Of a stretch of DNA of 53,879 nucleotides, positions 26,465-33,624 are shown in pieces (positions within the stretch are counted from its first letter, which is position 1; each line of letters opens with the position of its first letter). The translations under genes were made by a program, and so were the position numbers. Source of the DNA: an uncultured Blautia sp. GTDB taxonomy: Bacteria > Bacillota > Clostridia > Lachnospirales > Lachnospiraceae. The notes below the pieces were generated by a model. It saw only the letters and a list, made by a program, of their open reading frames with translations. It was not told the DNA's origin and searched no databases. The stretch lies in NCBI GenBank assembly GCA_900551075.1, contig URVB01000023.1, positions 1-53,879 on the forward strand. Reading direction: 5' to 3'.

Positions 26465-27517
26465 TTATCCACGCAGGAATTGTGCGATCTGTTTCTCCAT
26501 AATCTGGTTGATATCCGCCCCTGCAAGCCACGCCTTTGACCATTCTACCGTCTTTTCTACAGCTTCCTGCACGCCCCATACGGGCTTCCAGCCAAATACA
26601 TGCCTGAGCCTGGAGCAGTCCAGCTTCAGGAAATTCGCCTCATGAGGTCCGCCTGTAAAATGATTTTCCCAGGTCTGTCCTTCTCCCCATGCCTTGCAGA
26701 ACATGTCCACCAGTTCTCCGGCCGTCACACAATCCTTATCATCCGGTCCCACGTTGTAGTATCCGGCATAGGAAATATCCTCATATTGCTTCCCGGCGAT
26801 CATCAAATATGCCAGAAGCGGCTCCAGCACATGCTGGAACGGTCTGGTAGAATGGGGATTACGCACAGGAATCGTCTCTTTCTTCTGTGCTGCACGGATA
26901 CAGTCCGGAATGAGCCGGTCACTGGCAAAATCGCCGCCTCCAATCACGTTGCCGGCTCTTGCTGTGGAAATTGCCGTATTTCCATCTGCAAAAAAAGAAT
27001 TTTTGTAGCTGTGAGTCACCAGCTCAGAACAGGACTTGCTGTTGGAATACGGGTCAAAGCCATCCAGAGAATCCGTTTCCCGATAACCCCATTCCCATTC
27101 ATGATTACAGTAAACCTTATCTGTCGTCACATTTAAGAAAGACCTTACTCTGTCCGTCTGCCGGATACATTCCAGAATATTCACCGTACCCATAACGTTT
27201 GTCTCATAAGTATAAACCGGATTCTTATAGGAATCCCGCACAATGGGCTGCGCGGCAAGATGCAGTACGATTTCCGGCCGGCTTTGCTCAACAACGGCTT
27301 CCAGATGCTTCAAATCACGGACATCCCCAATCACTGAATGCATCTGCAGCCCCATGCCGCTTAACATAAACAGGCTCGGGTCTGTGGGCGGTTCCAGAGA
27401 ATATCCGGTTACCTCCGCACCCGCCAAAAGAAGCAGCTTACACAGCCAGGTTCCCTTAAATCCTGTATGCCCTGTTACCAGGACCTTTTTCCCTTTGTAA
27501 AATTCCAGAGAATTCAT
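26465..27517 (-). CDS. rfbG: CDP-glucose 4,6-dehydratase
   Basis: A 350-residue SDR enzyme that converts CDP-glucose to CDP-4-keto-6-deoxyglucose. It has the nucleotide motif VTGHTGFKGTWLCKLLL (residues 14-30), the family-typical SLEPPTDPSLF, the DLK-VE region near the NAD site, NVTTDKVYCN, and catalytic YSNSKSCSELV. Length is normal. It follows rfbF after 126 bp that hold a strong terminator and a candidate new promoter, so it may head its own transcript. Confidence 0.95.
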   Translation of the reverse strand: MNSLEFYKGKKVLVTGHTGFKGTWLCKLLLLAGAEVTGYSLEPPTDPSLFMLSGMGLQMHSVIGDVRDLKHLEAVVEQSRPEIVLHLAAQPIVRDSYKNPVYTYETNVMGTVNILECIRQTDRVRSFLNVTTDKVYCNHEWEWGYRETDSLDGFDPYSNSKSCSELVTHSYKNSFFADGNTAISTARAGNVIGGGDFASDRLIPDCIRAAQKKETIPVRNPHSTRPFQHVLEPLLAYLMIAGKQYEDISYAGYYNVGPDDKDCVTAGELVDMFCKAWGEGQTWENHFTGGPHEANFLKLDCSRLRHVFGWKPVWGVQEAVEKTVEWSKAWLAGADINQIMEKQIAQFLRG

Positions 27518-27538
27518 ATTATCTATACATCCTTTACC

Positions 27539-27544
27539 ATTATA
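27539..27544 (-). promoter_or_regulatory. Candidate -10 box before rfbG
   Basis: TATAAT on the minus strand, about 20 bp before the rfbG ATG in a very AT-rich stretch after the terminator. No good -35 box is visible at 17 bp, and the leader would be very short. Confidence 0.35.
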
Positions 27545-27577
27545 GTCATAATTGCATAATTATAATTATTGTAATAC

Positions 27578-27613
27578 AAAACCGGGAAAAATGGAACCAT
27601 TTTTCCCGGTTTT
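27578..27613. terminator. Perfect-stem terminator between rfbF and rfbG
   Basis: Two 17-nt arms (27578-27594 and 27597-27613) pair perfectly around AA, with a CCGGG core and A/T outer parts giving a T-run on both strands. On the minus strand it would terminate rfbF transcripts, partly or fully. Confidence 0.85.
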
Positions 27614-27643
27614 CAAAAAGCGTTCATATTGATTCAAATCCTG

Positions 27644-28420
27644 CTATCCCCAGACCTTCCACGGTGCATTCCCGGACTGCCACATTGCCTCCAGCATATT
27701 TTTCTCACGCAGTGTATCCATGCACTGCCAGAACCCCTTGTGCTTATATGCGTTGAGCTGGCCTCTTCTGGCTGTCTCAGCCAGAGGATACTGCTCAAAT
27801 ACCGTGCCATCTCCTTCGATCAAATCTATAATTTCCGGCTCCAGTACCATGAATCCGGCGTTGATCCCCCCGCCGTCCTCTTTTTTCTTTTCCTTGAAAT
27901 TTGTGATGGTACCATCCTCCAGAATATCAAGAATACCGAAACGGCCGCCCGGCCGGGCTGCCGTTATGGTAGCCATTTTCCCGTGGGAGCGGTGATATTC
28001 CAAAAGCTCCCGGATATTGACATCGGCCACGCCATCCCCATAGGTCAGCATAAAGGTATCGCCGTCCAGATATTCCTGTACGCGCTTAATACGGCCGCCG
28101 GTCATGGTGTTCAGACCGGTATCCACCAGCGTCACCCTCCATGGCTCCAGAATGTTGTTATGCACGATCATTTTATTTTCCTGGGTAAAATCAAACGTAA
28201 TATTACTGTTATGGAGATAATAGTCCGCAAACCATTCCTTGATCACATGCTGCTTATAACCGCAGCAAATAACAAATTCATGGAATCCATAATAGGAATA
28301 CATCTTCATAATATGCCAAAGAATGGGCTTTTCTCCGATTTCGATCATCGGCTTTGGCTTCAAATGGCTTTCTTCACTGATACGTGTACCAAAACCGCCG
28401 GCTAAAATAACGACCTTCAT
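27644..28420 (-). CDS. rfbF: Glucose-1-phosphate cytidylyltransferase
   Basis: A 258-residue enzyme that makes CDP-glucose from CTP and glucose 1-phosphate, the entry step of the CDP-deoxyhexose route. The motif AGGFGTRISEESHLKPKPMIEIG (residues 7-29) is diagnostic, and MLTYGDGVADVNIRELLEYH supplies the acidic metal site. The gene lies upstream of rfbG and rfbH on the same strand, separated by a terminator. Confidence 0.95.
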   Translation of the reverse strand: MKVVILAGGFGTRISEESHLKPKPMIEIGEKPILWHIMKMYSYYGFHEFVICCGYKQHVIKEWFADYYLHNSNITFDFTQENKMIVHNNILEPWRVTLVDTGLNTMTGGRIKRVQEYLDGDTFMLTYGDGVADVNIRELLEYHRSHGKMATITAARPGGRFGILDILEDGTITNFKEKKKEDGGGINAGFMVLEPEIIDLIEGDGTVFEQYPLAETARRGQLNAYKHKGFWQCMDTLREKNMLEAMWQSGNAPWKVWG

Positions 28421-28437
28421 ACATCATTCTCCAATCT

Positions 28438-28476
28438 CATTTATGAAAGCTCCCAACCAAAAGCTTTTCATAAATG
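28438..28476. repeat. Inverted repeat upstream of rfbF
   Basis: CATTTATGAAAGCT (28438-28451) and AGCTTTTCATAAATG (28462-28476) are inverted copies apart from one extra base. The hairpin fills most of the 88-bp gap between the radical SAM gene and rfbF and has no U-run, so a regulatory site or mRNA stem is more likely than a terminator. Confidence 0.6.
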
Positions 28477-28508
28477 ATTTTAATACAAAAGCCGCTAAAA
28501 GGGAACCG

Positions 28509-29870
28509 TTATTTTTTCTCTGCCCACAGCTTCTCCGCTGCTTCCGCCCATTCCGCTGCATATTTCTCACATTTTGCGCATAGATGCTCTGCGGATTCCG
28601 GTGACTGAAGGTCTGTGGAATGTGCCCCGGCTTCCCTTACCAGTCTTTGAAGAATTTCCGGATTTTCCAGCATCGGGCATGGACGCAGATGATTTTCATT
28701 AAACGGCTGGTTATCATGATAAGCCATAAACAATGGCTGCTTCAATATTTCCAGAATCGGGTTTTCCCGAATGTTCCCATTGGAATAATGGATAAACACG
28801 CATGGCTCCGCGTCCCCGTTTGCATTGATATGGAAGTAATTCCTGCCTCCCGCAATACATCCGCCGACGTATTCCCCATCATTTTGGAAATCCATAGTAA
28901 AAATACCGGGACCCGTCTTCATATTCCGGATTTCCCGGACTCTGTCATGCATATAAAGACGCTGCTCTTTCGCAGGAAGCAGATCCACGGAAGCCTCATT
29001 TCCAACCGGCATATAATGGAAATACAGGGAATAACGGCATCCCTTTTCGATGATCATCTTTATAAACTCATCACTGGTTACACTTTCAATATTCTGGCTG
29101 GTGTAACAGATAGAGGTACCAAATACAAGCCCATGCTCCTTCAGCAAATCCATGGCATGCATTACCTTGCCGTAAACGCCTTCTCCGCGGCGCAGATCAT
29201 TGACCTCCGGCTTTCCCTCCAGACTTATGGCCAGAAACAGATTCCCCACCTCCTGCATCTGCCTGCACAGTTCCTCGTCCACCAGTGTCCCGTTCGTATA
29301 AGCAAAAAATACACAATCCTTATGCTTCCGGCAAAGCTCTATGATATCCTTTTTCCTGACCAGAGGTTCTCCGCCTGTCAGCATATAAAAGTAAACACCG
29401 ATCTCCTTACCCTGGCGGATAACAGAATTCATTTCATCCATAGTCAGATTCAGCTTATTTCCGTATTCTGCCGCCCAGCAGCCCGTACAATGAAGGTTGC
29501 ATGCACTGGTCGGATCCATGAGAATGATCCACGGAATATTGCAGTTATGAATTTTCCTCATTTCCCGGATGGTCTTAGTGCCATAAAACATCGCTTCATA
29601 ACCCAGATTCAGAATAACGGTCTTCAGCACATTCGGATCAGTTTCAGCTACAATTGAATTAATATAACGGTTCAGTGTGTATTCCGGACTGCTTACCATT
29701 TCCCGGAGATAATCCCAGTTTACATCCGTCTCGGTGTCTGCCATATATTTTTCTGCCGTATCCAGAAATTTCACATACGCATCCTCCCTGCTTTTGCTTG
29801 CCTGGCTTACAATATAATCTGCCACACCGGAAAACACCTTTCTTCCGGCAGCATGAGCCAATTTATTCAT
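28509..29870 (-). CDS. Radical SAM protein with SPASM-type C-terminus
   Basis: About 453 residues; the start is placed at 29870 (M-N-K-L-A-H-A-A) after AGGAGGAG, and upstream in-frame ATGs lack a ribosome site. The radical SAM cluster motif is CNLHCTGC near residue 128, followed by GGEPL and the SLEGKPEVNDLRRG region. The C-terminal third has further cysteines (VGGCIAG, AEPCVF, RPCPM, LCAKCEKY) that could bind auxiliary clusters as in SPASM enzymes. It lies just upstream of rfbF. The substrate is unknown; no precursor peptide is seen nearby, so a sugar or cell-envelope target is possible. It could also be an unrelated housekeeping member of a common Firmicutes group. Confidence 0.85.
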   Translation of the reverse strand: MNKLAHAAGRKVFSGVADYIVSQASKSREDAYVKFLDTAEKYMADTETDVNWDYLREMVSSPEYTLNRYINSIVAETDPNVLKTVILNLGYEAMFYGTKTIREMRKIHNCNIPWIILMDPTSACNLHCTGCWAAEYGNKLNLTMDEMNSVIRQGKEIGVYFYMLTGGEPLVRKKDIIELCRKHKDCVFFAYTNGTLVDEELCRQMQEVGNLFLAISLEGKPEVNDLRRGEGVYGKVMHAMDLLKEHGLVFGTSICYTSQNIESVTSDEFIKMIIEKGCRYSLYFHYMPVGNEASVDLLPAKEQRLYMHDRVREIRNMKTGPGIFTMDFQNDGEYVGGCIAGGRNYFHINANGDAEPCVFIHYSNGNIRENPILEILKQPLFMAYHDNQPFNENHLRPCPMLENPEILQRLVREAGAHSTDLQSPESAEHLCAKCEKYAAEWAEAAEKLWAEKK

Positions 29871-29974
29871 TTGGTTCTCCTCCTGCGTGCTTGTCTTTCT
29901 TATATATATTTTATTGTTCAGTCTTTTAGAAACTACATCATTATTATATTTTTTTCTTTTTTTTGTATCCATGG

Positions 29975-30010
29975 ACAAAAAAAGAACAGTGGCAAAAATT
30001 TAACCACTGT
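29975..30010 (-). terminator. Terminator of the TetR-type gene
   Basis: On the minus strand ACAGTGG, an 11-nt loop and CCACTGT are followed by TCTTTTTTTG. It separates the regulator from the radical SAM gene. Confidence 0.85.
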
Positions 30011-30060
30011 CTCGAAATTGGTCGAAAATACACCATTTCTCACTATTTGTCCAAAAATTG

Positions 30061-30621
30061 TCAGGAATCGGACAGACGGTACAGAGCGTTCTTCCCCTCT
30101 CCCTGAATCAGGGCGATCAGCATCTCTGTAATTTCCTCCGGATCCTGCTGCATTCCCTTTTCAATCCAGGAAAGGACAATTCCGCCTATGGCATAGGCAT
30201 AGAAATCTGCCACAAAATTTTTCTTTTCCTCAGAAACGGGAATCGATTCCGATTCCTCCTCCAACACTTTATATATCAGATCAAAGGCCCGCCTGTACAA
30301 AAATTTGGTCAGATATTCTTTACTGAGGGACCGAAATGTTCCCATAATAAATTTCTTGTTGTCCAGTGCATAAGCAAAGAGCTGCCGCATTCCCTGCTGC
30401 CATGTCTCTTGTATGCTGCTTCCGCCTAAAGCATCCTCCGACTCACTGATATAAATCCATTCCACCAGATCATAAATATCTTTAAAATGGTAATAAAAAG
30501 TATGGCGGTTAACTCCGCATTCCTCCGTAATGTCCTTAATTGTAATCTTTGACAGAGGCTTTTTCCCCATTAGCCTTTTCAGAGAATCTGCCAATGCACG
30601 TTTCGTCATATTAGAAGACAT
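30061..30621 (-). CDS. TetR-type regulator (DhaS-like)
   Basis: A 186-residue TetR/AcrR regulator. The N-terminal helix-turn-helix is ITIKDITEECGVNRHTFYYHFKDIYDLVEWI (residues 26-56). The C-terminal domain (FVADFYAYAIGGIVLSWIEKG) resembles that of DhaS-type activators of dihydroxyacetone kinase genes. It has its own terminator. A dihydroxyacetone-kinase-like gene lies 3 kb upstream in the tetritol locus, but the genes between and the family's wide use make a link speculative. Confidence 0.82.
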   Translation of the reverse strand: MSSNMTKRALADSLKRLMGKKPLSKITIKDITEECGVNRHTFYYHFKDIYDLVEWIYISESEDALGGSSIQETWQQGMRQLFAYALDNKKFIMGTFRSLSKEYLTKFLYRRAFDLIYKVLEEESESIPVSEEKKNFVADFYAYAIGGIVLSWIEKGMQQDPEEITEMLIALIQGEGKNALYRLSDS

Positions 30622-30745
30622 TTCATCACTACTCCATACCCCCCGTAAACACGGTGCTGCTTTTTATGGCTCTTATCATAGCACAAAACCCCAAAATCCG
30701 CAATGAGACAAATTATGTGCGGCCTGACCTGCCGGTGATTTATTT

Positions 30746-31516
30746 TTATTCCAGATTTTTCAGGGTTGCGAATGGTATGGTTCCTCCGAACAGGTCCAGA
30801 GCGCTTCCTACCGTTACATCAAGACGGCCCTTGCCATACCTTCGCAGAAGTTCAACATCCTCCATCCCTCCCACTCCGCCTGCATAGGTAATCGGGTTCT
30901 TTGTATATCCGCTCAAAAGCTCTGCCAGCTCTGTTTCGATCCCGCCGGCCTTTCCTTCCACATCTACTGCATGAATCAAAAATTCGTCGCAGTGGTTTCC
31001 GAGAATTTCCATGTTTTCCAACGTGACCGGAACCTCCGTAAACTTCTGCCAGCGGTCTGTTACAATAAAATACTGGCCGTCTTTTTTACGGCAGCTCAAA
31101 TCCAGAACCAGCCGTTCTCTGCCTGCTGCGTGTTCTAATTTTTCCAAATTTTCCCATGATATCCGTCCATTTTTAAATACATAGGAGGTTACGATCACAT
31201 GGCTTGCTCCGGCGTTTAAATATAATTCCGCATTTTTCGGGCAAACACCGCCGCCCAGTTGTAGCCCTCCCGGATAGGTACGAAGTGCATGAAGCGCCTG
31301 CTCCCTTGTCGCCTCAAAATACGGGGAATCAACAGCATTCAAAAGAATGACATGGCCTCCCTTTATTCCGGAATCCCGGTATAAAGCTGCATAAAAAGAT
31401 GCGTCCTGCCCGGAAACAAAATTTTCCGAAGCTGTATCTCCCGCATCCTTCAGGCTTCCTCCTACGATCTGTTTCACTTTTCCATTATGTATATCAATGC
31501 ATGGCCGAAATTTCAT
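30746..31516 (-). CDS. hisA: Phosphoribosylformimino-AICAR-phosphate isomerase (eukaryotic type)
   Basis: A 256-residue TIM-barrel isomerase of histidine synthesis. MKFRPCIDIHNGKVKQIVGG supplies the first catalytic Asp (Asp8), and LQLGGGV and TYAGGVGGMEDVELLRRYG are phosphate-binding loops. The style matches the eukaryotic-type HisA (as in yeast His6) that some clostridia carry, rather than the shorter bacterial type. It stands alone, away from any other his gene, with its own promoter that carries a palindrome. Confidence 0.9.
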   Translation of the reverse strand: MKFRPCIDIHNGKVKQIVGGSLKDAGDTASENFVSGQDASFYAALYRDSGIKGGHVILLNAVDSPYFEATREQALHALRTYPGGLQLGGGVCPKNAELYLNAGASHVIVTSYVFKNGRISWENLEKLEHAAGRERLVLDLSCRKKDGQYFIVTDRWQKFTEVPVTLENMEILGNHCDEFLIHAVDVEGKAGGIETELAELLSGYTKNPITYAGGVGGMEDVELLRRYGKGRLDVTVGSALDLFGGTIPFATLKNLE

Positions 31517-31589
31517 AATTACCTCCTGCGGTTCTGTCCGGACATGAAATATCCGTCCAAACAGTACGCTCCTCTCGTTTCATGCATTG

Positions 31590-31621
31590 ATCATAACATC
31601 AAATTGCAGATTATGCAATTT
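31590..31621 (-). promoter_or_regulatory. hisA promoter with palindromic operator candidate
   Basis: On the minus strand TTGCAT (31618-31613), 17 bp and TATGAT (31595-31590). The perfect inverted repeat AAATTGCA-5-TGCAATTT (31601-31621) covers the -35 box and spacer, a position suited to a repressor. Confidence 0.75.
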
Positions 31622-31644
31622 GCATTCTATTTGAAACAAAGAAA

Positions 31645-32127
31645 TTATCTTCGCTCGGTTGTATTATTGTCTGTCACATCATTTGCCGCGTTTCCTACTG
31701 CATCACCGACATCCTCTACGGCATCTCCGACACCATCACCCAAATCCCTGACGCTGTTCCCAAGTTCGCCGGATACGGTACCGTCATTTGTTGTAGTATC
31801 CGTACCGTCCATGGTATCAGTGTTTGCTGTATTCCCATCAGTCGTTGCATTGTCTGCTGCACCGTTATCCGCAGCAGTGCCATTATTTGAATTTGTATTG
31901 TTATTGGCGTTTGTATTGTTATTGGCGTTTGTATCGTTATTCCTGTCTGCTGCTGTATCATTCTTGTTGTCTGCTTTATCCGCAGCATTATCTTTGTTAC
32001 CTGCATTGTCATCTGCCGCTGTACCAGATTTATCCGCCGCATTATTATTGTTATTTCCGCATGCAGTCAGCATACATAAAGTCAGCACAAGTAATGTGCC
32101 TGTCAGGATAGCTTTGAATTTTTTCAT
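31645..32127 (-). CDS. Small low-complexity lipoprotein, function unknown
   Basis: 160 residues. The signal peptide MKKFKAILTGTLLVLTLCML ends in the lipobox L-T-A-C, so the mature protein is anchored by Cys23. The rest is dominated by Asn, Asp, Ala and Thr with short repeats (T-N-A-N-N-N, A-D-N) followed by a G-D-G-V-G-D-A-V-E-D-V-G-D-A-V stretch of heptad-like amphipathic character. It is probably a flexible surface spacer. AAGGAGATT precedes the ATG. Corresponding DNA repeats lie near 31850-31960. I recognise no family. Confidence 0.8.
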   Translation of the reverse strand: MKKFKAILTGTLLVLTLCMLTACGNNNNNAADKSGTAADDNAGNKDNAADKADNKNDTAADRNNDTNANNNTNANNNTNSNNGTAADNGAADNATTDGNTANTDTMDGTDTTTNDGTVSGELGNSVRDLGDGVGDAVEDVGDAVGNAANDVTDNNTTERR

Positions 32128-32260
32128 CCTATTAATCTCCTTTTCCTTGGATTTTTTGCTTGTACTTGTAATATGTACAATTTACAAAATCCTATTCTGG
32201 GATAAATTGGAAATTTGATTTTGGACAACAAAACATTATTACAGCTTCATGCAGGAGGGC

Positions 32261-32294
32261 AAAAAGGGAGAACTCCATAAACACGGATTTCTCC
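32261..32294 (-). terminator. Terminator at the end of the tetritol operon
   Basis: On the minus strand GGAGAA-A-TCC, a loop, then GGA-G-TTCTCC form a stem with one mismatch, followed by CTTTTTG. It lies about 40 bp after the rpiB-like gene. Confidence 0.75.
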
Positions 32295-32333
32295 ACAAAT
32301 TGTCGGCACCAGGCCTCCGGCTAAAAGACTTCT

Positions 32334-32777
32334 TTAAATTCTTTTTAAATCATAGTCTACAAAACGGTCTACTTTTGGCTGGGAACTGCAGCCTATTACA
32401 AATTCTTTTGTCAGAAATTCTGTAATAAACAGTTCTCTCTCCTTATTTCCGGTAGTAAAAGCGCCCATACAAAGAATATTGGCATCATTGCTAAGACGCG
32501 CTCTCTGTGCGGAGTATACATCAGAGACAAGGGATGCATATGCGCCTTTTACTTTATTTGCAGCAATGGACATCCCGATCCCTGTTCCGCAAAGCAAAAT
32601 TCCTCTGTTGAATTCTTTATTCGCAACTGCTTCTGCCACTTTAATCGCAACATTGGCATAAATAGGATCTTTGCTTCCGAAGTCTGTTACCTCTCCATAG
32701 CCCTTGTCCTGAATATATTTTATAATATCCTGTTTTTCTTTTTCTGCATTTGGATCACATCCGATTGCAATTTTCAT
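32334..32777 (-). CDS. RpiB/LacAB-family sugar-phosphate isomerase (EryI/DerI-like candidate)
   Basis: A 147-residue isomerase of the RpiB family. Cys63 in LLCGTGIGMSIAANK is the catalytic thiol, and LSNDANILCMGAFTTGN is the family's second signature. The usual D-H-A-G motif near the N-terminus is replaced by C-D-P-N-A, and the R5P-binding His region is changed (VSDVYSAQRAR), so ribose 5-phosphate is probably not the substrate. In tetritol pathways a RpiB-type enzyme (EryI, DerI) turns D-erythrulose 4-phosphate into D-erythrose 4-phosphate. That role is inferred from its three-base spacing to the TpiA-like gene and the kinase next door. Confidence 0.85.
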   Translation of the reverse strand: MKIAIGCDPNAEKEKQDIIKYIQDKGYGEVTDFGSKDPIYANVAIKVAEAVANKEFNRGILLCGTGIGMSIAANKVKGAYASLVSDVYSAQRARLSNDANILCMGAFTTGNKERELFITEFLTKEFVIGCSSQPKVDRFVDYDLKRI

Positions 32778-32780
32778 AAG

Positions 32781-33554
32781 CTATTCCTCTCTTATTGCAT
32801 CTTTAATAATTTTAACAAATTTATGTATCTGAAAAGCAGTACGTGTGGTAAACAATCCGTCAATATGCGGCTGCGAGATCAGTACACTGCCATTTTCAGA
32901 ATTTACACTGCCACCGTACAAAACAGGAATTTCCTTTCCTTTTTCACCGAAAATCTCTGTCAGGCATTCCTTGATTACTTTATGCATTGCTTCCGCATAA
33001 TCTGCCGATGCGGGAATCCCACTTGCCCCAATGGACCATACCGGCTCATACGCTATCCATATTTTGGAAATTTTATCTTTATCCACACCGTGAAGTCCTA
33101 TTTTCAACTGTGTACGTAAAATTTCCGCACTGACTCCAACCCCCTTTTCCTCCAGAGTTTCCCCCACACACAGCAAAGTGGTAAATCCATATTCCAAAGC
33201 CTTTTTTACTTTTTTATTTTCCATTTCATTGGATTCCCCAAATCCATGACGCCTTTCAGAATGTCCCACCATAACCAAATCCAAGCCCAATTCTTTGAGC
33301 ATCTCCGGTGAAATTTCTCCCGTAAACTGCCCTTCTGCCTCCCAGCACATATTCTGTGCACCCAGCATGTAGCAGCTCCGGCTTGCGCATTCAGAGGCAC
33401 TCTGCAATGATGTATAAGAAGGGATAAAGAAAAACTGGACCTGATCCTTATCCATATCTTTTACTGCCTGTGAAAACTCCTCCAGATACTCCAGCGTATC
33501 CTTCACATTTTTATACATTTTAAAATTGCTTCCAAAATAAAACTTTTTTCCCAT
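32781..33554 (-). CDS. TpiA-family isomerase (EryH/LerI-like candidate)
   Basis: A 257-residue TIM barrel related to triosephosphate isomerase. Catalytic residues are kept: Asn10 and Lys12 (GSNFKMY), His98 (VMVGHSERR) and Glu170 (AYEPVWSIG), with the phosphate loop VLYGGSVN. It differs from housekeeping TpiA in the first motif (Phe for Trp) and in loop 6. It sits between a fused kinase gene and an RpiB paralogue. This is the arrangement of erythritol/erythrulose routes, where EryH or LerI interconverts L-erythrulose 1-phosphate and D-erythrulose 4-phosphate. A spare TpiA acting on dihydroxyacetone phosphate remains possible. Confidence 0.85.
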   Translation of the reverse strand: MGKKFYFGSNFKMYKNVKDTLEYLEEFSQAVKDMDKDQVQFFFIPSYTSLQSASECASRSCYMLGAQNMCWEAEGQFTGEISPEMLKELGLDLVMVGHSERRHGFGESNEMENKKVKKALEYGFTTLLCVGETLEEKGVGVSAEILRTQLKIGLHGVDKDKISKIWIAYEPVWSIGASGIPASADYAEAMHKVIKECLTEIFGEKGKEIPVLYGGSVNSENGSVLISQPHIDGLFTTRTAFQIHKFVKIIKDAIREE

Positions 33555-33624
33555 AGTCTTTACTCCCGCCGGCTATGCACAGCCTGCAGAGCCGAATAAC
33601 TGGCAGCCAAAAGCACCCGCATTG

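Noticed and set aside
31850..31960. Tandem repeats as a possible non-coding satellite
   Set aside because: They encode the Asn/Thr-rich part of the lipoprotein in frame.
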